This document shows, piece by piece, positions 39,711-49,615 of a stretch of 64,000 nt of DNA. Position 1 is the first letter of the stretch; each line of letters starts with the position of its first letter. This stretch comes from Planctomycetaceae bacterium (GTDB lineage: Bacteria; Planctomycetota; Phycisphaerae; Phycisphaerales; UBA1924): NCBI GenBank assembly GCA_021294835.1, contig JAJTDF010000026.1, forward strand, positions 39,677-103,676. Direction: 5' to 3'. The position numbers and the translations under genes were made by a program. Under the pieces are notes generated by a model. That model was not told where the DNA came from, ran no database searches, and saw nothing but the letters and a program-made list of their open reading frames with translations.

Positions 39711-40543
39711 CGTGCCACCTCCGGATAAAAGCGGTTCTGTTCAGCGGTGCGGTACACCGCTTCAAACGGCTGCGTCGCCGCATGGCCGTCCAGATACGCG
39801 TAGTTTGCGACCCCCGTCCAATTCACGCCGCCCCCGTGCGCGTTCAGTTGCATCTCGCGGGAGGCGAGTGTCGGGGCCGAGCCCGGCGCGCCGTCGTCCC
39901 ACGCTTCGGCGTGCACATGGTCCGACCGGGCGAATCCGCTGCCGTCGGCGCCGAAGGTCATCATCAGAAAGTGCACCGTCGCCGACGGGGCCGGCACCTT
40001 GGCAAAGGTGTCATACGCGTCCCGCGCCATCAGTTCGCGGGGCGGCTTCTTGTTCGGGGTCACGTAGTTGTTCAGCCCGTAGCTCGTCCACCGCGCCAGC
40101 GCCCCCGTCGGCGGGCTCTGCGGGTTGGCCAGATACAACTCGCGGTAGCGGTTGAACGACATCCCGCTGAACCGGCCCCCCTCCTCGGTGGACCAGAACG
40201 GGCTGGTGTCCGCGGGCGACCGCAGGATCAGCCCGCCGTCCGCGTAGGGCGCCAGCAGAATCGGCCAGGAGATTCGGGGATCTCCCAGCCCGCCGTGCGC
40301 CAACGCTGCCGCGACGAACCGCTCGCTGTTGGCGTCGGCATACAGCGTGTGGGCGGTCGCCAGTTGCCGCATCTGGGTAAGGCACTTGACGGTCCGGGCG
40401 GCCCGGCGGGCACCTGATAGCGAGGGCAGCAGGATGGCGACCAGCAACGCCACGATGGCGATGACCACGAGCAGCTCCACCAAGGTGAAACCGGCGGGTT
40501 TGTGGCGAAGCGGTGACGGAGCGGGGCGGGGTTCTTGCAACAC
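39707..40543 (-). CDS. Prepilin-type N-terminal cleavage/methylation domain protein
   Basis: AGFTLVELLVVIAIVALLVAILLPSLSGARRAARTVKCLTQMRQLATAHTLYADAN; C-terminal YLDGHA; 4-nt overlap with next gene. Confidence 0.9.
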   Translation of the reverse strand: MLQEPRPAPSPLRHKPAGFTLVELLVVIAIVALLVAILLPSLSGARRAARTVKCLTQMRQLATAHTLYADANSERFVAAALAHGGLGDPRISWPILLAPYADGGLILRSPADTSPFWSTEEGGRFSGMSFNRYRELYLANPQSPPTGALARWTSYGLNNYVTPNKKPPRELMARDAYDTFAKVPAPSATVHFLMMTFGADGSGFARSDHVHAEAWDDGAPGSAPTLASREMQLNAHGGGVNWTGVANYAYLDGHAATQPFEAVYRTAEQNRFYPEVAR

Positions 40544-40545
40544 GG

Positions 40546-40580
40546 TTGCACACTATTTGCAATCATGTGGCATCTGTCAA
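40546..40580 (-). promoter_or_regulatory. Sigma70-like promoter with overlapping palindromic operator for the 40543->38013 operon
   Basis: Minus strand TTGACA (40580-40575), 17-nt spacer, AATAGT (40557-40552); palindrome TTGCAAATAGTGTGCAA (40562-40546) covers the -10. Confidence 0.65.
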
Positions 40581-40734
40581 GGCTTCGAAATTCCGTCCGT
40601 TTCGCTGCATACAGATTCACTCTGTCGCGGTAGAATGTGACAGGGAGGTGTTCGGTAAGGTTTCGGGCAGGCTGTCGTCTTCAGTTTGCCCCCGCGTTCG
40701 GTCGTTCGGTTCTGTTGTGTCCGGCCTGTAGCCT

Positions 40735-43236
40735 TTGGCGCAGGAGCTGTATTTGAAGTCCAGCGAATACGCATCGCTCGAGGGGGTGACGCCGGGCGGT
40801 GGTGCGGGCGGACCGCTGAGCTCGATGCTCTCTGCTCTGGTGACGCCGGGCACGCTGGAAGATCAGATCGCCGCCGTGCTGCGGGCCATTGATGACCCGA
40901 TCGCGGGCAAGCACTGCTCGGTGATGATCATCGAGAATGACCGCTTCCAGACGGTGGCGGCGCCCAGCCTGCCGCCGGCGTTTGGCGCCGCCGTTCGCGG
41001 ACTGCCGGTTGACCCCTCGGCCGGCCCGTGCGGCGCCACCGCCTGTTCAACCGACGTGGTGGTGGTGCCGGATCTTCGGGTGCAGCCGCCCCGGCCGGAA
41101 CTTCGCCCGCTGCTCGAATCCTGCGGCATCCGGGCGTGCTGGAGCGCGCCGATCCGGGACCGTCACGGCCGGATTCTGGGGGCGTTTGTTCAGTACTACA
41201 CCGAGCCCCGCTCGCCCGATGTGCACGACCTTCATCTGCTGGAGGCCGCCGCCCGCACAGTGGGCATGATCGTGCAGCTGTGGCGTTCGGACAATGTGGC
41301 CCGTCATGCCGAGCAGCGGCTTCGCCGTCTGCTGGAGTCCACGCTCGAGGCGGTGTGGGTGGCCGATCCGCAGTGGCGGACGGTGCTGGTGAACGACCGG
41401 TTCTGTCAACTCGCCGGTCGGACGCGCGAGGAGTTGTGCGGCCCGCTGCATCAGGTCGGGTGTCAGGGCGTCCCGGACCTCCGCGCCCAGCTGGTTGAAC
41501 GTCTTGGGCAAAGGGCCGTCGCCCGCACCCGGGCGGACGAAGTGCAGTTCACCCGACCGGACGGCACGGTGCTGTGGGCGCAGGTGATCGCAACGCCGGT
41601 GGACGACGCCAACGACGCCCCGGGCGGCACGCTGTTTGTCGTCGCCGATGTGACCGAGCGTCGTCGGGCCGAGCAGTTGCTGCGGCTCACCGGGCGCATG
41701 GCCCGCATCGGCGGATGGCGGCTGGCCGTTGATTCCTCGGCCGTCGCGTGGACCGACGAGACGTACGCCATCCACGAACTGCCGCCCGGCACGCCCATCG
41801 GGCTTGAGACGGCGGTGAGCTTCTACACCCCGGCCGATCGTGTCCGCATCAGTCAGGCCGTGCAGCACTGCGTAGCCACGGGCGAGAGTTGGTGCGGCGA
41901 GTACCAGATCGTGACGGCCAAGGGGCGGACGGTCTGGGTTGAATCGGTCGGGCAGGCCGAACGCGACGGTTCAGGACGGATCACCCACCTCAGCGGCACT
42001 TTCCGCGACATCACCGACCGACGCTCCGCGGAACTGGCCCTGCGCGAAAGCGAAGAGCACTACCGCACCATCGTTGAGTCCACCAGCGACGGCATCTGGA
42101 TGGTCGACGCGGATTTCAAGACCGTCTTTGTCAACAGCAAGGCCGCCGCGATGGTGGGGGCCACCACCGAGACGATGATCGGCAGGCCAGTGATGGACTT
42201 TGTCAGCCCGACGGAACAGGCTCGTGCCGCCGAGTCCATGGAGCGGCGCCGGCAGGGGCTCAACGAGTCCATGGAATGGACCTTCCGCCACCCCGGCGGC
42301 CGGGACGTCCGAGTGCTGATTACCTCCAACCCGCTGGCGACGGCGGACGGCCGCTTCCGCGGCGCCGTCGCCATGCTGGCCGATGTGACGGCTCAGCGCG
42401 AAGCCGAGGAGCGGCTCCGGCAGTACACCCTCGCGCTGGAGCGCTCCAACCGTGAGTTGGAGCAGTTCGCCTATGTCGCCAGCCATGACCTGCAGGAGCC
42501 GCTCCGCATGGTCACCAGCTTTGCGCAGTTGCTCAGCCGCCGATTCGCCGGACGGCTGGATGTCGACGCCGACGAGTTCATCGGCTACATCGTCGAGGGC
42601 GCCACCCGCATGCAGCGGCTCATCGATGATCTGCTGGCGTTTTCCCGCGTCAACACCCGGGCGCAGAAGCCCCGCCGCGTGGATCTGAACACCGCTCTGG
42701 ATCACGCGCTGGCCAATCTGCACGCCGCCGTCTCCCAGAGCGACGCCGAGATCATCCGCGGGCACATGCCGGTGGTGATCGCTGATCCGGCCCAGCTTCC
42801 TCAGATTCTTCAGAATCTCATCGGCAACGCCATCAAGTTTCGGGGCGAGGCGGCGCCCCGCATCCGCATCTGGGCTGAGCCCTGCACCGACCCGACCGGC
42901 GGCTGGACCATCAAGGTCGCCGACAACGGCATCGGCATCGAGCCCAGGCATCGCGACCGCGTCTTTCGCATGTTTCAGCGGCTGCACCCGCGAGAGAAGT
43001 ATCCGGGCACGGGCGTGGGGCTGGCGATCTGCCAGCGCATCGTCGAGCATCACAACGGACGGATCTGGATCGAAGACGTCCCGGCCGTCGATCATGCAGC
43101 CCCATCGAGCGGCTGCGTCTTCTGTTTCACGCTGCCCGACCTGCCCGAGCACGCCGGCCTCTCCGGAGAGCCGACGCAGGTCGCCCAGACGGTTGTTGTC
43201 CATCACGCACCCGGGATACAAGAATTCGCCTCATGA
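40735..43236 (+). CDS. Sensor histidine kinase with GAF and multiple PAS domains
   Basis: N-terminal GAF-like region; repeated PAS segments ([54 protein letters not shown]); [27 protein letters not shown]; HATPase motifs. Confidence 0.92.
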   Translation: MAQELYLKSSEYASLEGVTPGGGAGGPLSSMLSALVTPGTLEDQIAAVLRAIDDPIAGKHCSVMIIENDRFQTVAAPSLPPAFGAAVRGLPVDPSAGPCGATACSTDVVVVPDLRVQPPRPELRPLLESCGIRACWSAPIRDRHGRILGAFVQYYTEPRSPDVHDLHLLEAAARTVGMIVQLWRSDNVARHAEQRLRRLLESTLEAVWVADPQWRTVLVNDRFCQLAGRTREELCGPLHQVGCQGVPDLRAQLVERLGQRAVARTRADEVQFTRPDGTVLWAQVIATPVDDANDAPGGTLFVVADVTERRRAEQLLRLTGRMARIGGWRLAVDSSAVAWTDETYAIHELPPGTPIGLETAVSFYTPADRVRISQAVQHCVATGESWCGEYQIVTAKGRTVWVESVGQAERDGSGRITHLSGTFRDITDRRSAELALRESEEHYRTIVESTSDGIWMVDADFKTVFVNSKAAAMVGATTETMIGRPVMDFVSPTEQARAAESMERRRQGLNESMEWTFRHPGGRDVRVLITSNPLATADGRFRGAVAMLADVTAQREAEERLRQYTLALERSNRELEQFAYVASHDLQEPLRMVTSFAQLLSRRFAGRLDVDADEFIGYIVEGATRMQRLIDDLLAFSRVNTRAQKPRRVDLNTALDHALANLHAAVSQSDAEIIRGHMPVVIADPAQLPQILQNLIGNAIKFRGEAAPRIRIWAEPCTDPTGGWTIKVADNGIGIEPRHRDRVFRMFQRLHPREKYPGTGVGLAICQRIVEHHNGRIWIEDVPAVDHAAPSSGCVFCFTLPDLPEHAGLSGEPTQVAQTVVVHHAPGIQEFAS

Positions 43237-43733
43237 CTTCATCTGCGTCCAACCCCGCTTCGGCCCCCGCAAGCACCGATCCCAACCGCAACGCGCGGCT
43301 CACCGAGATTCTTCTGGTTGAGGACAACGAGGCCGATGTCCGCCTGACTCGCGAGGTGCTCTCTGAAGCCCGCCTGCTCAATCGGCTTCATGTCGCCCGT
43401 GACGGCGAACAGGCCATGGACTTCCTTCGCCGTCGTCCGCCCTTCGAGAACACCCCGCGTCCGGACCTGATCCTGCTGGACCTCAATCTGCCCCGCAAGG
43501 ACGGTCGAGAGGTGCTCGACGAGATCAAGGCCGATCCGACGCTCCGCCGCATCCCCGTCGTGGTGCTCACCTCCTCGCGCAACGAGGGCGACGTGCTCCG
43601 CACCTACGGCAGCCACGCCAACTGCTACGTTGTCAAGCCGGTGGACCTGCACCAGTTCACCGAAGTTGTCCGCACGCTGGAGGACTTCTGGCTCCGCATC
43701 GTCGCCTTGCCGGCCATGGACCCGACACCGTGA
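43233..43733 (+). CDS. Response regulator, single receiver domain (Rcp1-like)
   Basis: [18 protein letters not shown]...[39 protein letters not shown]...[12 protein letters not shown]. Confidence 0.93.
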   Translation: MTSSASNPASAPASTDPNRNARLTEILLVEDNEADVRLTREVLSEARLLNRLHVARDGEQAMDFLRRRPPFENTPRPDLILLDLNLPRKDGREVLDEIKADPTLRRIPVVVLTSSRNEGDVLRTYGSHANCYVVKPVDLHQFTEVVRTLEDFWLRIVALPAMDPTP

Positions 43734-44917
43734 CCCTCGCTCATCCGTCCCCGTCACCGGCCGTTTCCGCTGACGCGGCTCAGCCGTCGCCCCGGCTGCT
43801 GCTGGTCGAGGACAATCCGGCGGACTTCCGGCTGATTGAACTGCATCTCCGCGAGCACCCCAGCACGCACGCGGCGGAACTGCTGGTTGTGCGGTCGCTG
43901 GCCGCCGCCCAGCGAGTCCTCGCTTCGCCCGAGTCCGCCGTTGACCTGGTGCTGCTCGACCTCTCCCTGCCTGATTCTGAAGGCCTTGAGACGCTCGAGG
44001 CCATCCGTGCCGCCGGCCCCCGCGTTCCCGTAGTTGTTCTCTCCGGGCGTGCTGACGAAGGCCTCGCCCTGGAGGCTGTCCGCCGCGGCGCTCAGGATTA
44101 TCTGGTCAAGGGCCATGTGGGGGCCGATTCGCTGGCCCGGGCCATCCGCTACGCCATCGAACGCAACCGCATCGAGGTCGAACTGGCCGCCCAGCGAAAA
44201 ACCGTCGAGCACATGTCCCGTCTTTCCGCCTTGGGCGAGATGGCCGCCACCTTCGCGCACGAGCTCAATCAGCCGCTTTCGGCCATCCTGCTCTCAGCCG
44301 AGGAGGCCCGCTCGCTGGTGGACCGCTTCTGCGGCATGGAGGCCGCCAAGCTCCGTGAGCCCCTGGCGGTGGTCTCCACGCAGGCTCGCCGGGCCGCCGA
44401 GATCATTCGCCGCATCCGCGGGTTCGCCGCCCGTTCACAGAGCGGCCCGACGCTGATTGACGTCGGTCAGTTGATCCAGGACTCCTGCGGGCTGATGCAG
44501 CCGGAACTCGCCCATCGCCGCGTCCGGCTGGCGGTTGACGCCCCGGTCGGGCTGGCCAGCGTTCAGGGCGATCCGCTCCAGCTTCGCCAGGTGCTGGTGA
44601 ATCTGCTGATGAACGCCCTTGAGGCGATGGAGCGGACGCCCGCCGCCCAGCGCGAGGTGGCCGTGAGCGCCAAGGCCATGCCAACCGGGGTGGAGGTCGC
44701 GGTGCGCGACCACGGACACGGCGTCACCCCCGAAAATCTCGCGGGCATGATGGAGCCCTTCTTCACCACCAAGCGGGAGGGTCTGGGCCTCGGGCTGTCG
44801 ATCAGCCGCTCGATCATCGAATCCCATTCCGGCCGTCTTTCCGCTGAAGCCAACTCCGACGGTGTCGGTATGACCTTCCGTTTCGTTCTACCTCGCACCC
44901 GCAGAGGCGCATTATGA
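43730..44917 (+). CDS. Hybrid receiver-histidine kinase
   Basis: [17 protein letters not shown]...[16 protein letters not shown], then [28 protein letters not shown] and HATPase [18 protein letters not shown]. Confidence 0.92.
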   Translation: MTLAHPSPSPAVSADAAQPSPRLLLVEDNPADFRLIELHLREHPSTHAAELLVVRSLAAAQRVLASPESAVDLVLLDLSLPDSEGLETLEAIRAAGPRVPVVVLSGRADEGLALEAVRRGAQDYLVKGHVGADSLARAIRYAIERNRIEVELAAQRKTVEHMSRLSALGEMAATFAHELNQPLSAILLSAEEARSLVDRFCGMEAAKLREPLAVVSTQARRAAEIIRRIRGFAARSQSGPTLIDVGQLIQDSCGLMQPELAHRRVRLAVDAPVGLASVQGDPLQLRQVLVNLLMNALEAMERTPAAQREVAVSAKAMPTGVEVAVRDHGHGVTPENLAGMMEPFFTTKREGLGLGLSISRSIIESHSGRLSAEANSDGVGMTFRFVLPRTRRGAL

Positions 44918-45534
44918 TCGCCCAGACCGTCTACATCGTTGACGATGATGAGGCCGTTCGGTCCAGTCTGGTCCGCATGGTCTCCGCCGCCGGCATGAAC
45001 GCCGTCGCCATGTCCTCCGCCGAGGAGTTCATCGGCGTCTGCTCCGCACGCCCGGCCGGCTGCCTTGTGCTCGACGTGCGGATGCCCGGCATGAGCGGTC
45101 TTGAGCTGCAGACCTACCTGATCCGCGAGCGGATCACTCTCCCGGTGATCATGCTCTCGGGCCACGCCGATATCCCCATGGCCGTTGAGGCCACGCGCCG
45201 CGGCGCTATGGACTTTATCGAGAAGCCGCCGGAGCCTTCGGTCCTGCTGGACCGCATCCGCGAAGCGCTGCGGCTGGACCTTGAACGCCGCACCGCCGAG
45301 GACGATCGCGAGGTGGCCGCGGGCATCATCGCGACCCTGACCGGCTCGCAGCGGGTGCTGCTTTCCCGGCTGGTCCGCGGGCAGAGCGTCGAAAGCGTCG
45401 CCCGCGACCTTTCGATCACCGACACGCAGGCCCTGCGCGAGTGCGACATGCTCACCCGGCAGATCGGGCCCAACGGCTTTGCCGTGATCACCCGCGTGCT
45501 GGGCCGGGGTGAGGCCGTCGGCGGCCTGACCTGA
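44914..45534 (+). CDS. FixJ/NarL-type response regulator with diverged HTH
   Basis: VYIVDDDEAVRSSLVRMV...GCLVLDVRMPGMSGLELQ...PVIMLSGHADIPMAVEATRRGAMDFIEKP; C-terminal LuxR-like helix degenerate. Confidence 0.9.
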   Translation: MIAQTVYIVDDDEAVRSSLVRMVSAAGMNAVAMSSAEEFIGVCSARPAGCLVLDVRMPGMSGLELQTYLIRERITLPVIMLSGHADIPMAVEATRRGAMDFIEKPPEPSVLLDRIREALRLDLERRTAEDDREVAAGIIATLTGSQRVLLSRLVRGQSVESVARDLSITDTQALRECDMLTRQIGPNGFAVITRVLGRGEAVGGLT

Positions 45535-45571
45535 TCTGAGCGGAAGAGAACCGAACCGCTCGCCGGACCCG

Positions 45572-46588
45572 TCAGGTCAGCAGGCCCTGCCGCCGCAGCG
45601 AATCAACCACCAGCCCGGCGACGTCCGCGTCGCTCCGCACCAGCCGGTGGCTCATCCCCCGCGCCCGGCAGAACGCCGCCGCCTCGGCGACATAGGCCGC
45701 CGCCACCTTGCGATACCGCTCCAGCAGGGCGCGGCTCACCGTCACCTCCGCCGTCCGCCCGCTCTCCGCGTCGGTAAGCCGCAGGTCGCCGATCACCGGG
45801 CTCGGCCCACCGGCGGCCCCGCCCGCTCCCCCAGCCTCGGCCGCTGGGTCCAGCTCCCCCGCCGAGAGGATCTGCAGCACGTGCACGTCCAGCCCGCCCG
45901 CCCGGCCCGCCGCGGCCCCCCCGCCGGCCGCTGCCAGCGCCCGCAGCCCAGCCTGATAGCCGTCGGGGCCGGGGGTCAGCAGATCCGACAGCACCACCGC
46001 CACCCCGCGACCCGCCGGTGAAGCCGCCAGCGCCTTGAGCGTGCTGGTGAACGCCGGCTCGCTCCGGCCCGGTGTGGGCGGTTCACCAAAGGCGTGCTCG
46101 AGCACAAAGCCCACCAGCCGCTGGAGGTTCCGCCGCCCCCGCAGCGGCTCCAGCCGGCGCACCCCGGCCCCGCCGCCGAAGATCGTCAGGGTCACGCGGT
46201 TGTTGTTCACCAGCCCGATGTACCCCAGCGCCGCCGCCAACTGCGCCGCCGTGAACAGCTTGGGCGGCCTCCCCGCCATCATCGAGGCCGAGGCGTCCAG
46301 CAGCAGGTGCAGCGCGAGGTCCTCCTCCTCCTGGAAGATTTTGATGAAGAAGCGGTCCAGCCGCGCGAAGACGTTCCAGTCGATGTGCCGCAGGTCGTCC
46401 CCCGCGCTGTACTCCCGGTAGTCGTCGAACTCGACCGACCGCCCCCGCCGCTTGCTGCGACGCTCCCCCTGCAGTTTGCCCGAGAGGATCTTGCGGCTCA
46501 GCACGTCCAGCGCGTCAAGCCGCCCGGCCAGCTCCGGGGGCAGCAGCTCCGCCGGCGTGCTCGGCGCTCGAACCGCCGAGACGATCAT
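45572..46588 (-). CDS. DUF58 domain-containing protein
   Basis: GRSVEFDDYREYSAGDDLRHIDWNVFARLDRFFIKIFQEEEDLALHLLLDASASM. Confidence 0.92.
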   Translation of the reverse strand: MIVSAVRAPSTPAELLPPELAGRLDALDVLSRKILSGKLQGERRSKRRGRSVEFDDYREYSAGDDLRHIDWNVFARLDRFFIKIFQEEEDLALHLLLDASASMMAGRPPKLFTAAQLAAALGYIGLVNNNRVTLTIFGGGAGVRRLEPLRGRRNLQRLVGFVLEHAFGEPPTPGRSEPAFTSTLKALAASPAGRGVAVVLSDLLTPGPDGYQAGLRALAAAGGGAAAGRAGGLDVHVLQILSAGELDPAAEAGGAGGAAGGPSPVIGDLRLTDAESGRTAEVTVSRALLERYRKVAAAYVAEAAAFCRARGMSHRLVRSDADVAGLVVDSLRRQGLLT

Positions 46589-47250
46589 GCCTTGCCCGCC
46601 TGGCCGCCCGCGTTGATCTGCGCCAGCACGTCCGCGTCGATCCCCAGATACTCGCGCATGTGCTGGTCGTAGGTCTCCTGGTCCTTCTCCCGCGAGAGGT
46701 CCAGCCGCAGTTCGTTGATCACCTTGGTGCCCTGCGGGATCCACATCTTGAAGAACGTCTCGCTGGAGATGTTCGCCTGGATCCACTCCCCGATCGGCCC
46801 GCGGAACGGCGGACGCTGCATCCGCGTGCCCAGCTTGCCGGTCCGCGAGCACCGCATCATCCCCTCGGGGATCGGGCCGCCGGTGTCGGCCGGTCCGCCG
46901 GCGTCCTCGACCGTGGCGCTGGCCGGCGGCTCCTGCCCGATGCTCTTGAGCAGTTCGGCGATCGCCCGCTTGGGCATCAGGTCGCCCTTCTGGCCGGCCA
47001 CCTCGTAGCCGTCCAGCAGCACCTGGCTTGCCCGCTGGTTCTGGCCCGCCTTGATCATCGCCTCCCCGGCGAGCTGGTAAGCCTTGCTCATGTCCGGCAC
47101 CAGTTGGATGCACCGCATGAACGAGTCGGCGGCGTCTGACCAGCGCCCCGCGTCCGCGTAGGCCCGGCCCAGCGAAAAATGAGCCATCTCGTTGGTCGGG
47201 TCGGCCTGAGCCATGTTCTCGAACTGGGCGATGCGGTTCTTCACGTCCAT
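46585..47250 (-). CDS. TPR domain protein fused to a YggX-like Fe(II)-trafficking domain
   Basis: N-terminal TPR repeats NEMAHFSLGRAYADAGRWSDAADSFMRCI; C-terminal CSRTGKLGTRMQRPPFRGPIGEWIQANISSETFFKMWIPQGTKVINELRLDLSREKDQETYDQHMREYLG. Confidence 0.82.
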   Translation of the reverse strand: MDVKNRIAQFENMAQADPTNEMAHFSLGRAYADAGRWSDAADSFMRCIQLVPDMSKAYQLAGEAMIKAGQNQRASQVLLDGYEVAGQKGDLMPKRAIAELLKSIGQEPPASATVEDAGGPADTGGPIPEGMMRCSRTGKLGTRMQRPPFRGPIGEWIQANISSETFFKMWIPQGTKVINELRLDLSREKDQETYDQHMREYLGIDADVLAQINAGGQAGKA

Positions 47251-47334
47251 ATCCCTGAGTTTACGGGTGCGGGCGGCCCCGGGTGGTTCGCCCGCCGGTT
47301 GTGCCCCGGCCCGGCGGCCGGTCTACCTTCGGGC

Positions 47335-48297
47335 GTGGCAACCGCCCCGGACATCAGCGTGGATCTGGCAGGCGTCCGGCTCACCTCGCCGGTCATCCTC
47401 GCCGCCGGCACCGCCGGCCTGCTGGATGAGATGGCCGACGTGGTCGACCTCTCCGCCCGGGGCGGCATCGGCGCCGTGGTCACCAAGTCCATCACGCTGC
47501 AGCCTCGCGAGGGCAACGCCCCCTGGCGGATCCTCCCCGCCGGCCCTGCAGGCATGCTCAACGCTATCGGCCTGGCCAACCCCGGCTTGGACGCCTTCCT
47601 GGAGCACCACGCCCCCCGCGCCGCCGCCATGCCGTGCAAGGTCTTCGCGTCGGTCGCCGGGTTCTCGATCGAGGATTACCGCGCCGTCGCCGGCAACTTG
47701 GATGCCTGGTCGCGCGAGCACGGGGACTGCTTCCCGATCATCGAACTGAATGTCAGTTGCCCCAACGTCAAGACCGGCGTGGAGTTCGGCGGCTCGCCTC
47801 AACTCATCCGCGAACTGCTCGACGCGGTTCGGCCCCACGTGCGGCACAGCAAGCTGTTCGTCAAGCTCGGCCCGCTGAACCCCGAACTGGCCCTGATCGC
47901 CAAGGCCGCCGTGCTGGCCGGGGCCGACGGCCTGACGCTGTGCAACACTGTGCCGGCGATGGCAATCGACGTGGACACCCGCCGCCCGAAGCTCGCCAAC
48001 GTCACCGGCGGGCTCTCCGGCCCCGCCGTGCACCCCATCGTCGTCAAGCATCTGCACGATGTCCGCCGCAAGGTCAGTGCTGAGCACGGCACGCCCCTGC
48101 TGGGTCTGGGCGGCGTGTGCAACTGGACCGACGCCGCCGAGTTCATCCTCGCCGGCGCCAGCGCCGTGCAGGTGGGCACCATCCTGTTTGCGGATGTCGG
48201 TGCGCCCCGCCGCATCGCCAGCGGGCTGGCGCGGTGGACGGCCAGGCAGGGCAAGCCGGCGCTCCGCGACCTGATCGGCGCTGTGGAACTGGGCTGA
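47335..48297 (+). CDS. pyrD: Dihydroorotate dehydrogenase
   Basis: VDLAGVRLTSPVILAAGTAG...GAVVTKSITLQPREGN...LNVSCPNVKTG...GLGGVCNWTDAAEFILAGASAVQVGT. Confidence 0.92.
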   Translation: MATAPDISVDLAGVRLTSPVILAAGTAGLLDEMADVVDLSARGGIGAVVTKSITLQPREGNAPWRILPAGPAGMLNAIGLANPGLDAFLEHHAPRAAAMPCKVFASVAGFSIEDYRAVAGNLDAWSREHGDCFPIIELNVSCPNVKTGVEFGGSPQLIRELLDAVRPHVRHSKLFVKLGPLNPELALIAKAAVLAGADGLTLCNTVPAMAIDVDTRRPKLANVTGGLSGPAVHPIVVKHLHDVRRKVSAEHGTPLLGLGGVCNWTDAAEFILAGASAVQVGTILFADVGAPRRIASGLARWTARQGKPALRDLIGAVELG

Positions 48298-48323
48298 TCC
48301 GCGACCGCGCCGCAGGCCGCTGC

Positions 48324-49376
48324 TTACTGGTCCACCTTCAACTGCGCATCGCTCATCAGGTACAGCCCCAGCAGCCAGCCCGCGTCCACGTACGGGTCCA
48401 CCTTGAACTTGCCGGTCACCGACCCGTGCACGCTGAACCGCTGCGACGGCGTCGCCGGTGAAGCCAGCATCACCTCCACCGCGTCGTACGGCGTCGGAGG
48501 CACACCGATGCAGCACCCGTCCCACTGGTTGAGCATCACCAGCATCTCCTTCGGGTCGGCGCTGGTGATCGGGAAGGCGATGAATCCTGTGAACCGCACG
48601 AACTTGCCGTCGAGCATCAGCACCCGCTGCGGGATCCGCGTCTGGCCCAGGTTGGGCTTGTAGCTCTCCTGGGCCGAGGCGATCAGTTCCCACCCGGTCA
48701 CGTAGGGGTCCTCCTTCGTGCCGCTCCCCCGGATCACGAACCGCTCGTCCACCAGCAGCGTGCCGTCCTTCAGCCGTACCGCCCGCGACGGTTGCACCTT
48801 GTCCCCCGTGAAGGTCGGATGATCCGGCAGTGCCACCGGCTCGCCCTCCGCGGCATTCGGCAGGCTCGGCAGCGCCGCTGCGTCGCCCCCGCGGGCCTCG
48901 GCGGCGGCTGCGGTGGCCGTGGTCAGCTTCGCGGCGATGTCGGGGAACAACTCGTTGATGACATCCTGCGCTGTCGACGGGGGCTGCTCGCCCTTGGAGT
49001 CGGGTGCGGCTTGCGGCTGGGCGTCGGTCGGAGTGGCGGCAGTCGGGGACGGGGTGGTTGGGGCAGGAGCGGCGGTGGGGGCCGGGGCGGCGGTGGGGGC
49101 CGAGGCGGTTGGGGTTGCAACAGCGGTGGACGGCGACGGAGCGGCCGGCTCGCCGGTGGCCGGGGCCGGGGCCGAGGTCGCAGCCGGCGCCGGTGCCGGG
49201 GCCGAGGCCGGGGCCGGGGCCGGTGTGGCCATCGGCTGGGGATTCGACGGGGTGTTCTCCGACGCAGCGGTCCCGCCGGCCGGCGTCGGGTTCGCCGGGC
49301 CTCGCCCTGTGGGCACAAACAGCAGTGCCGCGGCACCCAGCATCAGCAGCACAAGCACGATCCAGAACACCTTCAT
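48324..49376 (-). CDS. Membrane-anchored Ala/Pro-rich-linker protein, hypothetical
   Basis: MKVFWIVLVLLMLGAAALLFVP TM start, long A/P/T linker, folded C-terminal region. Confidence 0.65.
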   Translation of the reverse strand: MKVFWIVLVLLMLGAAALLFVPTGRGPANPTPAGGTAASENTPSNPQPMATPAPAPASAPAPAPAATSAPAPATGEPAAPSPSTAVATPTASAPTAAPAPTAAPAPTTPSPTAATPTDAQPQAAPDSKGEQPPSTAQDVINELFPDIAAKLTTATAAAAEARGGDAAALPSLPNAAEGEPVALPDHPTFTGDKVQPSRAVRLKDGTLLVDERFVIRGSGTKEDPYVTGWELIASAQESYKPNLGQTRIPQRVLMLDGKFVRFTGFIAFPITSADPKEMLVMLNQWDGCCIGVPPTPYDAVEVMLASPATPSQRFSVHGSVTGKFKVDPYVDAGWLLGLYLMSDAQLKVDQ

Positions 49377-49484
49377 GGTGCGACACAGTAGTGGGCCGCG
49401 CGGGCCGCCTCCGAGGGCGGCTTGCGGTTCGGTCCGCGGTCGGGGTTTGGCCTGACCTTCGGCTGCCAGTCCGGGTGCCAGCCC

Positions 49485-49514
49485 GGCGACCAGCCCTGCC
49501 GCGGGCTGGTCGCC
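49485..49514. other. Perfect 12-bp-stem hairpin in the guaB 5' region
   Basis: GGCGACCAGCCC-TGCCGC-GGGCTGGTCGCC. Confidence 0.75.
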
Positions 49515-49615
49515 GGTCCGCCCGCGGTGGCATCGCCCGTCGCCGGCCCGGCCAGCCCGCGTCCCAAGGCTGATTCCGGCGTTGACGACGGGGCGTGCCG
49601 GGTCTACAGATTCCC

